From assembly GCA_014706295.1 (NCBI GenBank), contig JACSVZ010000007.1, positions 43,166,975 to 43,230,974 of the forward strand: a DNA stretch of 64,000 nucleotides, read 5' to 3'. Positions 13,030 to 25,465 of this stretch are shown here, piece by piece. Within the stretch, counting starts at the first letter, position 1. The number at the start of each line of letters is the position of its first letter. This DNA comes from Lycocorax pyrrhopterus obiensis (Eukaryota > Chordata > Aves > Passeriformes > Paradisaeidae). The position numbers and the translations under genes were made by a program. Under the pieces are notes generated by a model that made no database searches, had not been told where the DNA came from, and saw only the letters and a program-made list of their open reading frames with translations.

Positions 13030-14325
13030 CTGCAGTCATTGACTATTAACATGCTCATTGATGGCATATGGGGCAGTGTCTTGCAGCTTCTTGGGGAAGT
13101 GTGGAGAGCTTCTCTTATGCAGCATATTTGCTTGAGAACAAAAGGAGGGATTACAAGTCCTTGAGCAGTAACAGGGCTGTGACCTCACCAGGATTGTGGA
13201 GGCATGGTGGGATGGTTTACATGACGAAGGGCTATAATCAAGAGAGACAGCATTTTTAAGAAGGGCAGGCTGGGAAGGCAAGGAGAGGAGAGTTGCCCTT
13301 GATGTGAGAGCAGCTGTATGGATGGGGTGCTGCTTTGAGACCACTCAGGGCTCAGTCAAGTGTTTGTGGGTGAAGACTAGTGGGCAGACTGACATGGGTG
13401 GTATTGGAGTTGGTGTCTGTGATTGAAAATAGAGCTTAAACTGCCTTCAAAACACTGGAAAAAGAACTTCATTCACAGGCCCTGGTTCTTCAGGAACATT
13501 AACCTCTCTATTTTTTTGGAAGGACAACCCAATATGGCTCAAAGAGATTTCTTGAGTGTGTTCATGACAATTTCTGGATATAGATGATCAAGGAGACAAC
13601 AAGGAGGGATTCCTGCCGGACTTGGTACTTGTAAACAAGGCAGAAGTGGTCATGGTTGTGAAAGGCGAAGGCAGACTTGGCTGCCCTGACCATGAACTGA
13701 TGCAGTTCAGGATCCTAAGCAGAGAGAGCAGAACAAAAAGCAGGACGCAACCGTGAACCTGAGGAAAGCACGCTTCACCCACTTCAGTGATTTGCCTGGA
13801 AGACTCCCATGGGATACAGCCCTGAAAAGAAGAGAGGTGTAGGAATGCTGGTGGAGATTCTAAGGTGACGTCCTCCAAGCTTAAGCAAGGTCTGTCCCAA
13901 CAAGTAGGAAATGGAACAAAAACAAGCAGGAGGCTTGCACAGATTAGCAGACAACTCCTAAGCAATCTCAGACAGGATTTGGCATAGTAGCAGGGGGAAA
14001 GAAGAAGAGCACAAGAGATTCAGGAATTAGGAGGGACTAAAGAAGCGAGGCTTTTCTCAGCAGTGCCCAGAGGTTTAAAATATAGAAAATTTCCATGGGA
14101 ACACCAGATGAAAATTTTTTTTTTCTCACTGAGAATGTGTTTAAACATGGAAACAGTTTGCCCAGAGAGCTTGTGGAGTCTCCACATTTAGAGATATCAA
14201 AAACCTGACTGGACATCCTCCTGAGCAACCTGCTGTAGGTCACCTTGATTGAATCACAGCTATTGGACTAGATAAGCTCAAGAGGTCTCTCCCGACCTAA
14301 ATGTTTCTGTGAAAAGGCATTCCAC
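13030..14325 (+). mobile_element. CR1 LINE fragment with the RT region missing
   Basis: From about 13030 to 13990 the sequence follows CR1 ORF2 endonuclease and the linker behind it. It has a W-R-H-G-G-M segment near 13190-13215, a degenerate NxLxGR segment near 13260-13300, and a clear D-H-E-L-M-Q-F-R-I-L stretch near 13690-13720, which is the endonuclease S-D-H motif region in the family. From about 14040 it jumps to the CR1 3' end. There, a trypsin-like run of GTTTGCCCAGAGAGCTTGTGG is followed by the AGCAACCTGCTGTAGGTCACC segment and a tail with TTGGACTAGATAAGCTC. The reverse transcriptase, about 1.5 kb in a full element, is absent. All frames are interrupted. It is either an internally deleted copy or two adjacent insertions. 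Confidence 0.82.
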
Positions 14326-17300
14326 AAAAATGGGTACTAATGAATAAACCAGTGCTCCTCCCCAGTGCTGTCATTCCCTGTCTGTACATCTGAGGGGTTA
14401 TGGTTGGTAGGGGACCAACTTGTGCTGGAACTGCTGCAGACCTTTTATGGTGCTGCTTCACTGGAATTGTTATTTAATCTTGCTTTTAGTGTTCCCTTTT
14501 TTGTCCTTTCATAACTTTTTAAATTAGTACTTTCTCTTCGAAATTACATTTAGTTTTAAGAAGCTGTTTCTTTTGATCTTATCTAAATTTACTCTTGTGT
14601 AGTTTTAAGGCTATTAGCTTTTTTGTTATGTTAATATACTTAATCAGTCTCTAATTAAGGTTTGTTTATTTCAGAGTTCCTTGCTAAGCCACTTTTGGAA
14701 TTTGGAAAAGAAAAGCTGTGAAATATATCTTTTAGAAATTAAGGGTGTACCAGCCTTCCAGGGCCATCTTCTTCCTCCCACAGTGCACCTACTGACAAAC
14801 GAAATGAGGCTGATCCTTGAGAAAGAAACAGAAACACTTTTGCTTCTGTGGAGATATTTCACAATTGCAGCTTCCTAAGATCAGAGCTTTGGTGCATATA
14901 GACTATGGTGGCAAAACCAAAAGAAATACCAAGAGCCATAAGCCAGTAATGCATCTAAATTCTTAAAAAATACACTAAACTGGCTGTACATTGTGTATTT
15001 GCAGCTTTTTATAGGTGTGGTAAAAATGGTTGAGCAGTGGAAGAGGAAGGAAATGGGAGTTTAGGTATGAAATGTGGAGCTAATGATTTCATTATCTATG
15101 CATTTTTGTTTTGTAGACATTTTTTAACACAGTGTTTAGTTTTCTTCATACCTGAAAGAACAGTCTGACAGGCATTTTAGTCATGCAGACTGATCTCAAC
15201 ATTGATGTGGCTTGGACTATTCTATATTTTTTTCAAATGTTCCAGTGCCTCGTTGACTTAATTTTGCTTTCTAGATGTATGAATAGATAAGTGCTTTGAG
15301 GGTAAAAGCAGAGGCAACAAGTCGTGTCATGTCCTGGCATAATGGTAAACTGGAATTATTGACAGAAATCAGAGATTGTCCACATTGTACAGAATCTGAA
15401 TAGTCTGAAGAAAACCATGTATGCAGGTTATGAAAAGCAGACAAAAGGACTGGATATCAAGTACTGTCCTAGCCTCCTGCAAGTTTTATTTTTATACAAG
15501 GATGAATAGATATCTTACAAGAAAAAATATTTGCTTTGGAAGGCTGAAGAGGGAAAAAGTAATTGCCTTGTCTATATGGGTTTCATGACCATTGAACGAA
15601 GACTTCAATTATGAAACGTAATGGGAACAGGTTCAAACTGACTGTTGAATGCAATAATTGAGGTACTTGTTAGAGAAATGGGCTAATAAAGGGGCTACTT
15701 TTTTTTTTTCTCTTTTAATGTTCACTGCTTTTCAGTAATATATGCCTTTTTTGTGATGTCTGTGTAGGCAAGTGGAAAGAAAATGTTCAGGTTGGACTAA
15801 ACAAAGGAAAGTGAGTGTAATTTTTGGATAAACAAACTTGAACCCTGAAAAGGAGTCCTACGCAGACTTTTCAATTGCTGAGCTAGGTAATGACACATTT
15901 TTATGGTAGATGTATTAAGTGATATTGGTATGTAGGAAAGACATATTGTTGTCCACATGAGAATGCGAGCAGCTTGCAGGTTTGTAGAGGCAAAGCAAAA
16001 ATTTGCTTTGTGTTTGTGCTGATACACACTGTGCTGTGATGAATTTTTTTACTCGCACTGGATAGCTTGGGTCAGCATTTGTTTACTTCTCTCTCTCTCC
16101 TTACCTACCAAAATTTTACTGTTTTTCATTATTTTGAGTGCTTTTGGTTTGTTTGTTTTTTTAATTTCTTGCAGGGTTTTACTTGAGTTGACTAATAGTG
16201 TAAAGAGAGTGACTTGTTCAAAGTAATGAAACCTGCCACTGGTGTTAAGGACCTCATCCAATGGGATACTAAAATTTTGATGAATATAATTTTGTTGTCC
16301 ATGAGCAGTGGTGTTGCTTCCATTGCTGGTGATACTCTAACACTTGGTTGAATTCACCCATTCTCTGTAGACTGCTTAGGTAATTGCAAGGAGTAACTGT
16401 GTTTGAGTAGTTTGGGGATTTAGAAAGCTGTCATGAATACTTAGACCAGAGCTTTTATAAAATACTCCTGAAGAAAATTGAAGAGTGAGAGCAGAAGGTA
16501 AAAAAAAATACTGATTAAGAGCTACTGTCTGACGTAATGAAATGCATCTCCGTAGCTTTAGAGTGAAGGAGAGAGCAGTTGCACAGATGGTCAATTAGGA
16601 AACAATTTCCACTTGTAACTACTGAAATCAGTTGATATTGATGGTAATAAAGCTCGAGTCTCACAACAGTGCTTGTTTTTTGTGTGCCTGCCATATTGTT
16701 ATATTAGATTGTTTGGTGATATTCTGATTGTCTGTATTCTTCTAAAGTGCACTGTATATGGCTTGTTGTTGAGAAGCAGATTGTGCAAGTGCTCAGTGTA
16801 ATTTCAGTGCTGAAGCTGGGGAGGGAAGAGGCAAGATGAAGTCTCTGCTAGCTTTCTGCAGTACTTTTCATAACTGACAAGTGAGTGTGTACATAATTCA
16901 TTCTAGTGAAAATGATGTACCCGGGTTAAGTGTGCGTGAAATGCACATGTGGGAATAACACTCATGTTCCTCCATGCACGTGAGCCTTATATATGGCACC
17001 TTGCCCAGTGGATGTGCATCATGTTTGTTTTTCTAGAAGTTCTCTGTTGGGAAGTTAAACAATAAAACAGCTGATACACCAAATGCTGGTGTCTTCTAGA
17101 TCCTTTTCTCACGTTCCTAAGGCATCAGCAGCTTCTACAAGATATTAGAAATCCTTCTGGAAACTTAAGGAGATTGTGTAAAATGATGTAGAGCTCTCAG
17201 AAGTTTCTAAAAAGTGATACTACTTGCAAAGCAATCTTTAAAATAAATGTGTTTGAATATCTCAGCAGGGAAGTATTCTGTTTAGCAAAAATGCTAGTGT

Positions 17301-20300
17301 AAACAATCTGATCAATCTGTGGTGAGATAATATATTTTGGAAACTACTGTGAATGTTTAAACAGCTTCAAAACTTACTTCAAGAGCTTGTCATGACTAAT
17401 CTGCTGAAGTTTTATTTTATCAGTGCTTGCAGCAGGTACTAGCCCACAAAAAGTCTCTACACAGATAGAAGGTTCCACCCCCAGAACAACTGAAGAAGTA
17501 CAGTCACTTGTCTTCTAAGTGCTTGTGAAACCACTGTGAATGCGTCCTACTCAAATGATGAGAAACAATTTCCGGGTCTTCTGATATTTTCAGAAGCTGA
17601 TGGCAATGCTGCTACTCCATGCTTTTGGCAGTACCAAGACGTCTGTTGAAATTGCAGTAAGAACGCAAAAAGTAGATTTACATGTGTGTGTATATATGTG
17701 TGTACAAATACACACTGCTTGCTGCACTTTTATGTAGAATACACTGTCTGAAGGGAGTGAGAAGCTTCCAACAGAGTTGAGATCCTGGGTGTCGTGTTAA
17801 GTTATGCACAGAGTGTCAGATAAAGTGTTTCCTGTGGGCTGTTCAGGCAAAGTGCTTTTTGTGATTTGCACATCTGAAGTGCTATCTGTAGGTCTGTTGA
17901 GAATGTCACTGAGGAAATCAGCTGTAAATGACAAAAAAGTCGTAGTCTGCGGTGCGACTGACTGTTCTGTTGTGATATGACCCATCTGAGTGGTCGCTTT
18001 ATTTACCAAAATATCTTTGCACATTATCCTCATCTAATTATCTTCAGTTGTGTGACAACATGTTTAAAGGGTAGATTTTTGTGTTTTGGTCATCCATAGG
18101 CCATTATTCCCAAGTAACTGTGGCATTCTTGCACCTGATATGGAGTTAAGTGATGTTTAACGATAGTGGTGGTAATATTTTGCAAAATAGATTATATCCC
18201 TCTTTTGAAGATTGCTGTGTACTTGCATACAGTCAAATATTGAACTCAGCTTTGGTCACAAAGTAGACATTAGTGTTTGTATTTTATAATAGTTAAGGAT
18301 CATCCGTCAATACTTCTTATGTTCTTATTTTGAGGGACAGAATGTCTTTACATTTAAATACTGTCACTGTGTAATGCTAGGGAAGCAATAGGATAAAATA
18401 TTTTCCTGCAATGCAGGGAAGCTAGTCAGACAGTTCAATTTTCTGTCAGTCATAAGCTCATTACAAATGCTTTTAAATATCCTCACGTTGGACTGTTGTT
18501 GGTGATAACCACTGATACTATCCCCTGTGTTTGTTCATTGGGTTTTTTTCTTTTGCTTTTTCTTTTTTTTTTTTTTTCCTTTCCAGTGATTTCCTCTGCA
18601 AGCAAAGCTTGTAAGCTGTGTTGCTTTTGTGTGTGATGCCTGGCTTCTCCTGTTCACAGACCCTGCTGCAGGAAACCAATCAGTGAACCTGTAATCCCAC
18701 CTCAGAACCTAGCATAGGCAAGGTGGGAAAAAGCATAGGGCAGTGAGGTGCGACACGGGAATTCAACTGAGTTCCACTTTGTAGAGATGGTGTTAACTCA
18801 GAGGGGAGATGGCCAAATGTAGCTGAAAATTGTATTTATAATAGGAAGAAAGAGACAGTGGGATGACTCAAGAAATCTAGTATTTAGTGATAACACAAGT
18901 CATCATTCTCATCAAAGAAGAATGATGTGAGGTTTCAAAAGTGTGTTGTTTCCTATCAAGAAGTGAGAAGATTTTCCATATTAAAGTACAGATTTAAACC
19001 GGAAACTTGTGTTTAAGCCAATTTTCATTAAGAAAAAGGTTACTAAACCTTTCAGTTATGAATGGGTAGTGACCAATTTGACATTTTTGTAACAGTTCAG
19101 TTAGACTGTCAAGATATTAGGACACTTCATCTGCTTTACACTCTGAGTAAGGAAAATTGTTAGCTGTCAGTGGAAAGAAGTTGCTTTTCCTTTTTTCTGT
19201 CATTATATGTTACATTGGCAGACAGGAGTTAAGTGGAGAAGTGATTCTGTGTTGATCTTTTTTAAAGCAGAGCCATGAAGTGGTAAATATTTGTGATAAT
19301 TGGCTAAAACTCTTCTCCCTCTAACTGCATAGCTTTTTAAACAAAAGGTGGAATCAATGGCAAAAATTCTGACTGGTTTTGTTTGAAAGACATTCATGCT
19401 AATTTATTGATAGGAATTGCACCTTGCTATTTTCTGCTATAGCTCAGTTTGATCAAATCAAAATTTAAACATATTCTAAACAAAATATTCAACCTCAGGC
19501 ACACCACTTGTGTGAACTGACATTTGAAAACTTTCCCTTAGGAAAAAGTGTGTTTCCAGTATTTCCACCCAGCATATCAAACATCAATGTGAGCTGTCAA
19601 AGTAGAAGTAGCACTATAGCAGGGTAACTTTGCAAAGAAAAATCATGTAATGTTATTGTTTCACAGTATCAGATGTCACAATCGATGCCTTGGAAAATCC
19701 TAGATTGTGTGGGACATTGTGACACTCAGTAGTTGAGCTGAAGGTGGGCAGTCAGACTAGGCTGGACACCCCATACCATGTATGTGAGCATACTCCAATA
19801 CAAGTTTCTCAACCCTGAGGTGCCCACTAATGTCTTACTGAAGAAACCTGTTGGAAAAAGGAAGCCAACGTCTCGTCTTGGTTTAGATTTCCAAATGCTG
19901 TGACAAAAAAGGAAAAAAAAATGTTTATTCTACAGTGTGATCAGAAGTTGTGATGTGGATTTGTGGTGATAGGACTTATCTAGTTGTGCCTTAGAGAGAT
20001 GGTGAAAGGAGTTAGCATCTCTGGTCCACCTTGTGTAGCTGTGAAAGGATCATATAGGCTGTGGGCTCTGCTTTTCTTTCATTATTTACAGAAGACAATA
20101 ACTGTTAAACATGCAGTCAATATGCAATTAAAAAAAAAACCAACAAAAGCTTTGCTACTGCTTCTGTATTGGAATTTAAACAAATCTAAATAAAATGAAT
20201 TAATAATCTTACCTCCTTTCAGTCGTGGTATACAAGTTGGTGTTAACTCCTTTGGGGTCCCTAAGCAGCTCAATAGTAATTTCGATAATACTACAATCTA

Positions 20301-21860
20301 TCATTACTACTATTAGTTGTATTGCTGCAACTCTGTGAATAGCAGAAAATTAATCAAAGAGACAATAATGCTGATTAACTTGGTATATTCGATATACTGT
20401 ATTTGTGAATAGTCTCTCCAGTGTCACAGCTTCAGTGGTGAGCTGGGGAGTTACCTTAGAACCAAGCTAGTTTACAGGCAAGCAAAGAAGATTTTATTGG
20501 TTATTCATGCAGGGAAGCACCATGTACAAGAAGCCCACATTTCTTCAAAGATTTATTTGTATTCTGCCATTCTCCCTTCCCCAAACTAAAACAGTCTTGA
20601 CATGTCCCTGCTGTTTTCTTTCTCCTTGAAGAGTTTATGTACACTGAATAAATGTTGGAATAGACTGTTCAAAGAATGACCATCCAAGGATTGGTGGGAT
20701 TGTGTGTAAATGCATGCATAAATTCCTTTAATCTCTCTGTTAAATTGTCAATGTATCATTACCAAACAAACATTAAAATTGATAGAATAAAGACTTTATT
20801 CCTTTGGGGAGGAAGTATGTAATACTTAAAGGGCTTCACTTCCCTTATATTTTATCTCAAAATATCTTGGGCTTTTAACTTTCAAAGCACTGACTTTTTT
20901 TTTTTGCAAAAATTGAATTACGTAACAAAACCACTTGGATTTACATTTAATAGATTATACAAAAAAAATTTAGTAAGGATTTTGAAACTTGTCATTTCTC
21001 TGACATGACATGCTAAGAGTATTGATACAATCATGTAAAGGTCTTCTGATGCTTTATGAGGGTAACCTGCATAAGGCATTTCTGGCTTTGCTGCTACAAA
21101 TTTAAGAAAAAGAAATTTAAAAAAAGAAAAAAGCCACAAACAAAACCAAAGGAAAAAACACAGATCAACTACAGGGTTAACCTCCATCCTCCACCTTATA
21201 TGCTATACAATATAGTTACTTATGTAGTAACTTCCTCTATTTTAAAAAAGGAAAACTATTAGTGGCCCTGGTTATCCCCCTTCCCAGGGGCTTTTCTCCT
21301 GGGACTCTCATTTCTTCATGTGTAGGAAAGGGGTGGTACCTTATCACGGTTTGCTTCTGTTTGTAATTGCTTTCTGATTCTTGCATTCATTCTCTCATGA
21401 AGTTGACAGATACATTTCTGTTGTTATTATTTTCTCAAAACTGTTACAACTTACAGTCATGACTTGAGGCTGTTACATTTCTTATACTTAAGAGTAATTG
21501 TTACATTTCATTCACTGAGTTTCAAAGGCATTTAGAAAGAGCTCTTCAGTGTCCCATAATGCCTCACTTAATTTATCTTCTCATCAGTTTTTCACCTTGC
21601 AGGCAATCCTTTGATTTGATCAAGCCAGCCCCAAACTAGCAGTTATGTTATGAACTGTCTCCTTCTGTCAGTCTTTGCTTGTTTCTCTGTTTCTAAGGGT
21701 ATGAGGGTTTTTCAGAACCTCTCAATTTCCTCACATTGTATTCAGAAGGCCCAAAAATGATTCCCATCCATTGTGTGGAATGAGTGCTGTAGAAATAGAG
21801 ACTAACCTGTCAAATGCCCAATTTCCTACCAGTGGTGGTGGTGAAGGTGCTGGGGAGGGA
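14326..21860. other. Intronic sequence, no gene seen
   Basis: AT-rich intron without a supportable gene. A polypyrimidine tract with a 15-T run at 18542-18590, followed by CAG, looks like a splice acceptor, but the sequence behind it does not encode any neurexin segment. A short TG/TA microsatellite-like patch lies at about 17680-17705. Confidence 0.5.
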
Positions 21861-22740
21861 TTTTTTGTGTTGTGTTTTTTTGTTTGTTTGTTTGTTTGTT
21901 TTTTATTATACCACTGATTTAGCTTAAACCAGCCCTTTTCCCTCCAAAAAAGATACAACTGGTACCAGGTACTGTTACTAGGTACCATGAAGAGCAGTCT
22001 TATATCTGATTGTGAAGCTTGGGATGCATTCAATACCCCTGCGAACTGGATACTTGCTCAGTTTGCAGTTGAATGTGTTACTTTTTACCAGAGATGTCTC
22101 ATGAGGATTCCAGGGATAGGGAGGCTGAGAGGTAAATGAGATTTGCAGGATGAAGTGCTGAAGAGCTCTCAAAGAGTGAACGTGAGAGTTGCATGGAGAG
22201 TTGTGTAAAGCCCAGAGATTTGTATTGCTCAGGCTCTTCAATCCTATTGACTTTTGAGGCAGTGCGTGTAATGAAGCACCTGCTGTGAAGGACTCCTGTG
22301 CCCAAAGATGTGAACATGAAGCAACTTCCTTTGCTCAACAATTTTTTCCTTTTTTTCTTCATCACTATTGTCTCTCTTTGAGATGTCTCTTTCTACTAGT
22401 AATTTCCTTTGGGAAGTGAGACAGTTGCCTTCAAATCCTGAAAGGGATGCTCTCATGTGAGCGTCAAAAACTTTCACTTTTAGCTTCCATTATAGTGTGG
22501 CTTTCCTTTTGGATTTGGAGCTCCTTGGGAAAATGTTCTGTTGTGGTGTGGTGAGGCAATAATTCCTTTTTCTACTTTTATTGAGCATTTTAGCATCTGT
22601 AGTGTACAACACTGTAGTCCCTTCTGGATGCAGTTCTGTACCAGGTAGACGATAAGCTGCAAGACCTAGAAGAGCTGGTGTTGAACAGGTGTTGGGAAAG
22701 ATTGATATTAAAGAGAAGACCAGATGAGCTTTGCACAAAA
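21861..22740 (-). pseudogene. Candidate decayed retrocopy or former coding block (unidentified)
   Basis: On the minus strand one frame stays readable from about 22738 to 22244, broken only by one TAA at 22490-22492. It has a protein-like composition, including YRLPGTELHPEGTTVLYTTD, SRKRNYCL and SDEEKKEKIVEQRK. Two further overlapping minus-strand frames continue the low-stop character down to 21978. An AATAAA (complement of 21902-21907) and then an A-rich (AAAC)n stretch (complement of 21861-21904) lie at the downstream end, as in a retrocopy tail. I do not recognise the parent protein. The AATAAA directly abuts the A-rich run instead of lying 10-30 nt before it, and processed pseudogenes are rare in birds. 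This may therefore be a chance combination of a low-stop block and a microsatellite. Confidence 0.25.
21875..21904. repeat. (TTTG)n microsatellite
   Basis: Five to six tandem TTTG units embedded in T runs. It could be a simple repeat, or on the other strand the A-rich tail of the block at 21861-22740. Confidence 0.85.
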
Positions 22741-24674
22741 TCTTAAATAGTCCCTACTTAGCAACTCAAAATGCAAGATACAAAGGGACTAGTCACTTCA
22801 GTCATCTTCATGGCATTCCCAAGGTGTTTGCTTGACTTGAAAGATTTGGGTGCTGAAGAGTCTTTGGAATTAAAATCAGCTAACTTGTTAAATTTCAAGC
22901 ACCATTCTATTGTGACTCCTCTTTTATAATATGGTAGCAGTCCAACACTTAACTTCAGTGTTGATATTGTTGGTTTTATGTTAGTTTTGTAGTGGTCCCA
23001 CAGCACGAGTTCTTATTAATTTTTGTCTCCTAAAGTGCAATCCAATTTATGTTGTTATTATTCTACCTCAGTGCTCTAAAGGAAGCCTCTCAATGGTTTC
23101 TCAGTGAAGTAAATTAAGCAAGCGTACTGTCTGTTCTTCATGAGTTATCTGTGCCATGGTGAATCCACTCACACTCTGAAGTTTCATTCAATAAGTTTCC
23201 ATATGACAAATATAAAACTAGCAATAGTGGGTTATTTAATAGTGGGAAAAATTCACGGCTATTTTTCCCCAATTATTTTTGCATAGATTTTTGTGGCACA
23301 AGAAATCAGCACATCTACATTTCTGTTAGTGAAGCCATAGAATCTGCAATGAACTTCACTAACAGGACAGATGAGTTCTGGGCAAGGTATTTCCTGCATG
23401 GTTCTCTGGGGCATTGTACTACAGTGACTGTAGTTGCTGTGTCATTTCATCATCTTTGTGAGAGAGGTAATGAGCCGAATTAATCCTGAATGCAACTTCA
23501 CTGAAATTACTTGGAGCCTGATTCCAACTCCAATATGGTGTTTTTTCTTAGCCTGCTGTGAAGAGGCCTACTGTGTTTCGGGGTGGTTCAGTAAAATGAC
23601 TTATGTTCTGCAGACTGAGTGCTGAAGATGGATTCGTGACTGGGTAGTTTGTGGAAAAAGAACAGGATTTCTTGGTAATTTAAATTTATTTTTCATCTAG
23701 CACTTTCGTGAAAGGGGTAAAAAGAAGTTACCACCCCAGCAAAAACTGCATTTGCTTTACTTCTGTTGGTTTTCTCAAGTGTGTACCTAAGAAAACAAGT
23801 AAGTCTGTGTACAATTTACATATAAATACAATTTACATATAAATATCCAAGTATTTAAATCCCTGTATGTATTGTTAAATGTAGAAATTAATACAAGATT
23901 ATAACTGCATGTTAGTCTTCTCAGTACAACCCTCTCTTTCATTCCTCATTCCAATAAAATATCCATGCTTGCGGATTTCTGATTATTTAGTCGTTCTTTG
24001 GCTGCTCCTGTACATGTGAGAAGGTTGCAGTGACTTGGCTGTATTTATATGTGTTATGTGAGTGGGAGGGCAGTATTTCCATCTGAGAGACAACTGAACA
24101 TTGAGCTGTGCTTTGTGGAGCTGCCTAGAAATGCCCAGGATGCTGCTCGCCATATTCTCCTTTGTTGTTTGGCATTCTGAAACATTGTTTTTAGAAGAAA
24201 AGCTGGAGGTTACTTGCAAATGCTATTTTCAGCATGAAGGCCTGCAGTTTGTTGTTCTTCCTCAGCTTTGTGCTTTAAAAAAACAATTTTCTATCTCTTT
24301 GTGTTTGTTTTTTTTTTCTTCCTCTTGAAACACCATATTTGGACCACATATCTAGCAAACCATTATTTTTAGCCTTCTTTCAGCTGCTTTATTCCCTAGA
24401 GTCTTTTCAAATTATGTAGTCTTTTTTCCTGTCACCTATTCTGTACCTCTTTTGTACCTCAAAGCCTATCTTTATTATTTCTTACAGTGATCGTTCTTGC
24501 TGTGGGCATGTTCTCCTTTGTTCTAGTTTAATATGTCATTCTACACCCCTTTCTATTTCATTGTATCGTCTCATCTTTTATCTGCCCATCTGCTAACTTA
24601 TTGTGCCTCTCTTGATTTCCAGCTTCTCCTCTGTCTTCCAGATTATCTCTACTTTTAAAAAAAAACATTTTAGT
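22741..24674. other. Intronic sequence with one short tandem duplication
   Basis: No gene is supported. The one feature of note is a perfect 17-bp tandem duplication at 23811-23844. T-rich sequence with scattered short runs precedes the CR1 copy that begins near 24675. Confidence 0.5.
23811..23844. repeat. Perfect 17-bp tandem duplication
   Basis: The unit ACAATTTACATATAAAT is present twice head to tail (23811-23827 and 23828-23844) without mismatch, which suggests a recent slippage or duplication event. Confidence 0.95.
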
Positions 24675-25465
24675 GTACAGGTCCTGGGTTACTGGGAGTC
24701 ATGTGCTAGCCAGGCCAAGTAGCTCTTCCAAGTGCATGGTGCTGTACCCAGGTTAGGGCAAACCCCAGTATCAACACAGTCTGAGGATGAACAGATTGAG
24801 ATCAGCCCTGCCGAGGCTTTGGAGGTGCTGGTGAGTGAGAGGCTGGACATGACCCAGCAATGTGTGCTCACAGCCCAGGAAGCAAAACTGGGCTGCATCC
24901 AAAGCAGCGTGGCCAGCAGGGCTGCTCTAGTCTGCTCTGTTGAGACCCCAGCTTTATTAGAGTGCTGTGCCCAGCTCAGAGAGCCCCAGCATAGGAAGGA
25001 CATGCACTTGTTGGGACCAAGTCCAGAGGAGGGCCTTGAAGATTGTTACAGGGCTGGAACACCTCTCTTGCGAGAAAAGGCTAAGAGAACTTTTTCTGTT
25101 CACTCTAGAGAAGACTTAGGGGTGACCTAATTGTGGCCTTCCAGTCCCTGAAGGAGCCTGGGGATGGGGAGGGACTTTTTACGATGGCACATACTGATAG
25201 GACAAGGAGAATGGCTTTGAACTGAAAGAGAATAGATTTATATTGGATATCAGGAAGAAATTCTTTACTGTGAGGGTGATGAGACACTGGAAAAGGTTGC
25301 CTGGGAAAGCTGTGGATGCCTCATCCCTGGATGTATTCAAGGCCAAGTTTCATGGAGCTCTGAGCAACCTGGTCTTGTGGAAGGTGTTTCTGCCCATGGC
25401 AGAGAGGTTGGAACTAGATGATTTTTAAGGCTCCTTCCAAACCAAACCATTCTATGATTCTGGGA
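24675..25465 (+). mobile_element. CR1 LINE, 3' end with intact-type tail
   Basis: This is a 5'-truncated CR1 copy. The first part encodes the degenerate C-terminal region of ORF2, recognisable from an R-L-D-M-T-Q-Q-C stretch near 24840-24865 and a G-C-I-Q segment soon after. The second half matches the avian CR1 3' end closely: ATCAGGAAGAAATTCTTTAC at about 25250, AGCAACCTGGTCTTGTGGAA at about 25363, and the tail CCAAACCATTCTATGATTCTG ending at 25462-25465. Translation of 25243-25428 gives a readable C-terminal remnant with the order F-F-T-V-R-V, then H-W-K-R-L-P. Frames further upstream are broken. This is the clearest evidence in the window for an avian host. Orientation is the same as NRXN3. 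Confidence 0.93.

Noticed and set aside
13588..13965. 125-codon minus-strand frame
   Set aside because: Antisense shadow of the CR1 endonuclease region on the + strand.
18542..18619. Polypyrimidine tract + CAG followed by 24 nt and GTAAGC, resembling a microexon
   Set aside because: The putative exon encodes nothing like the neurexin SS3 insert, its donor has T at -1, and T-rich runs plus CAG are common in this intron.
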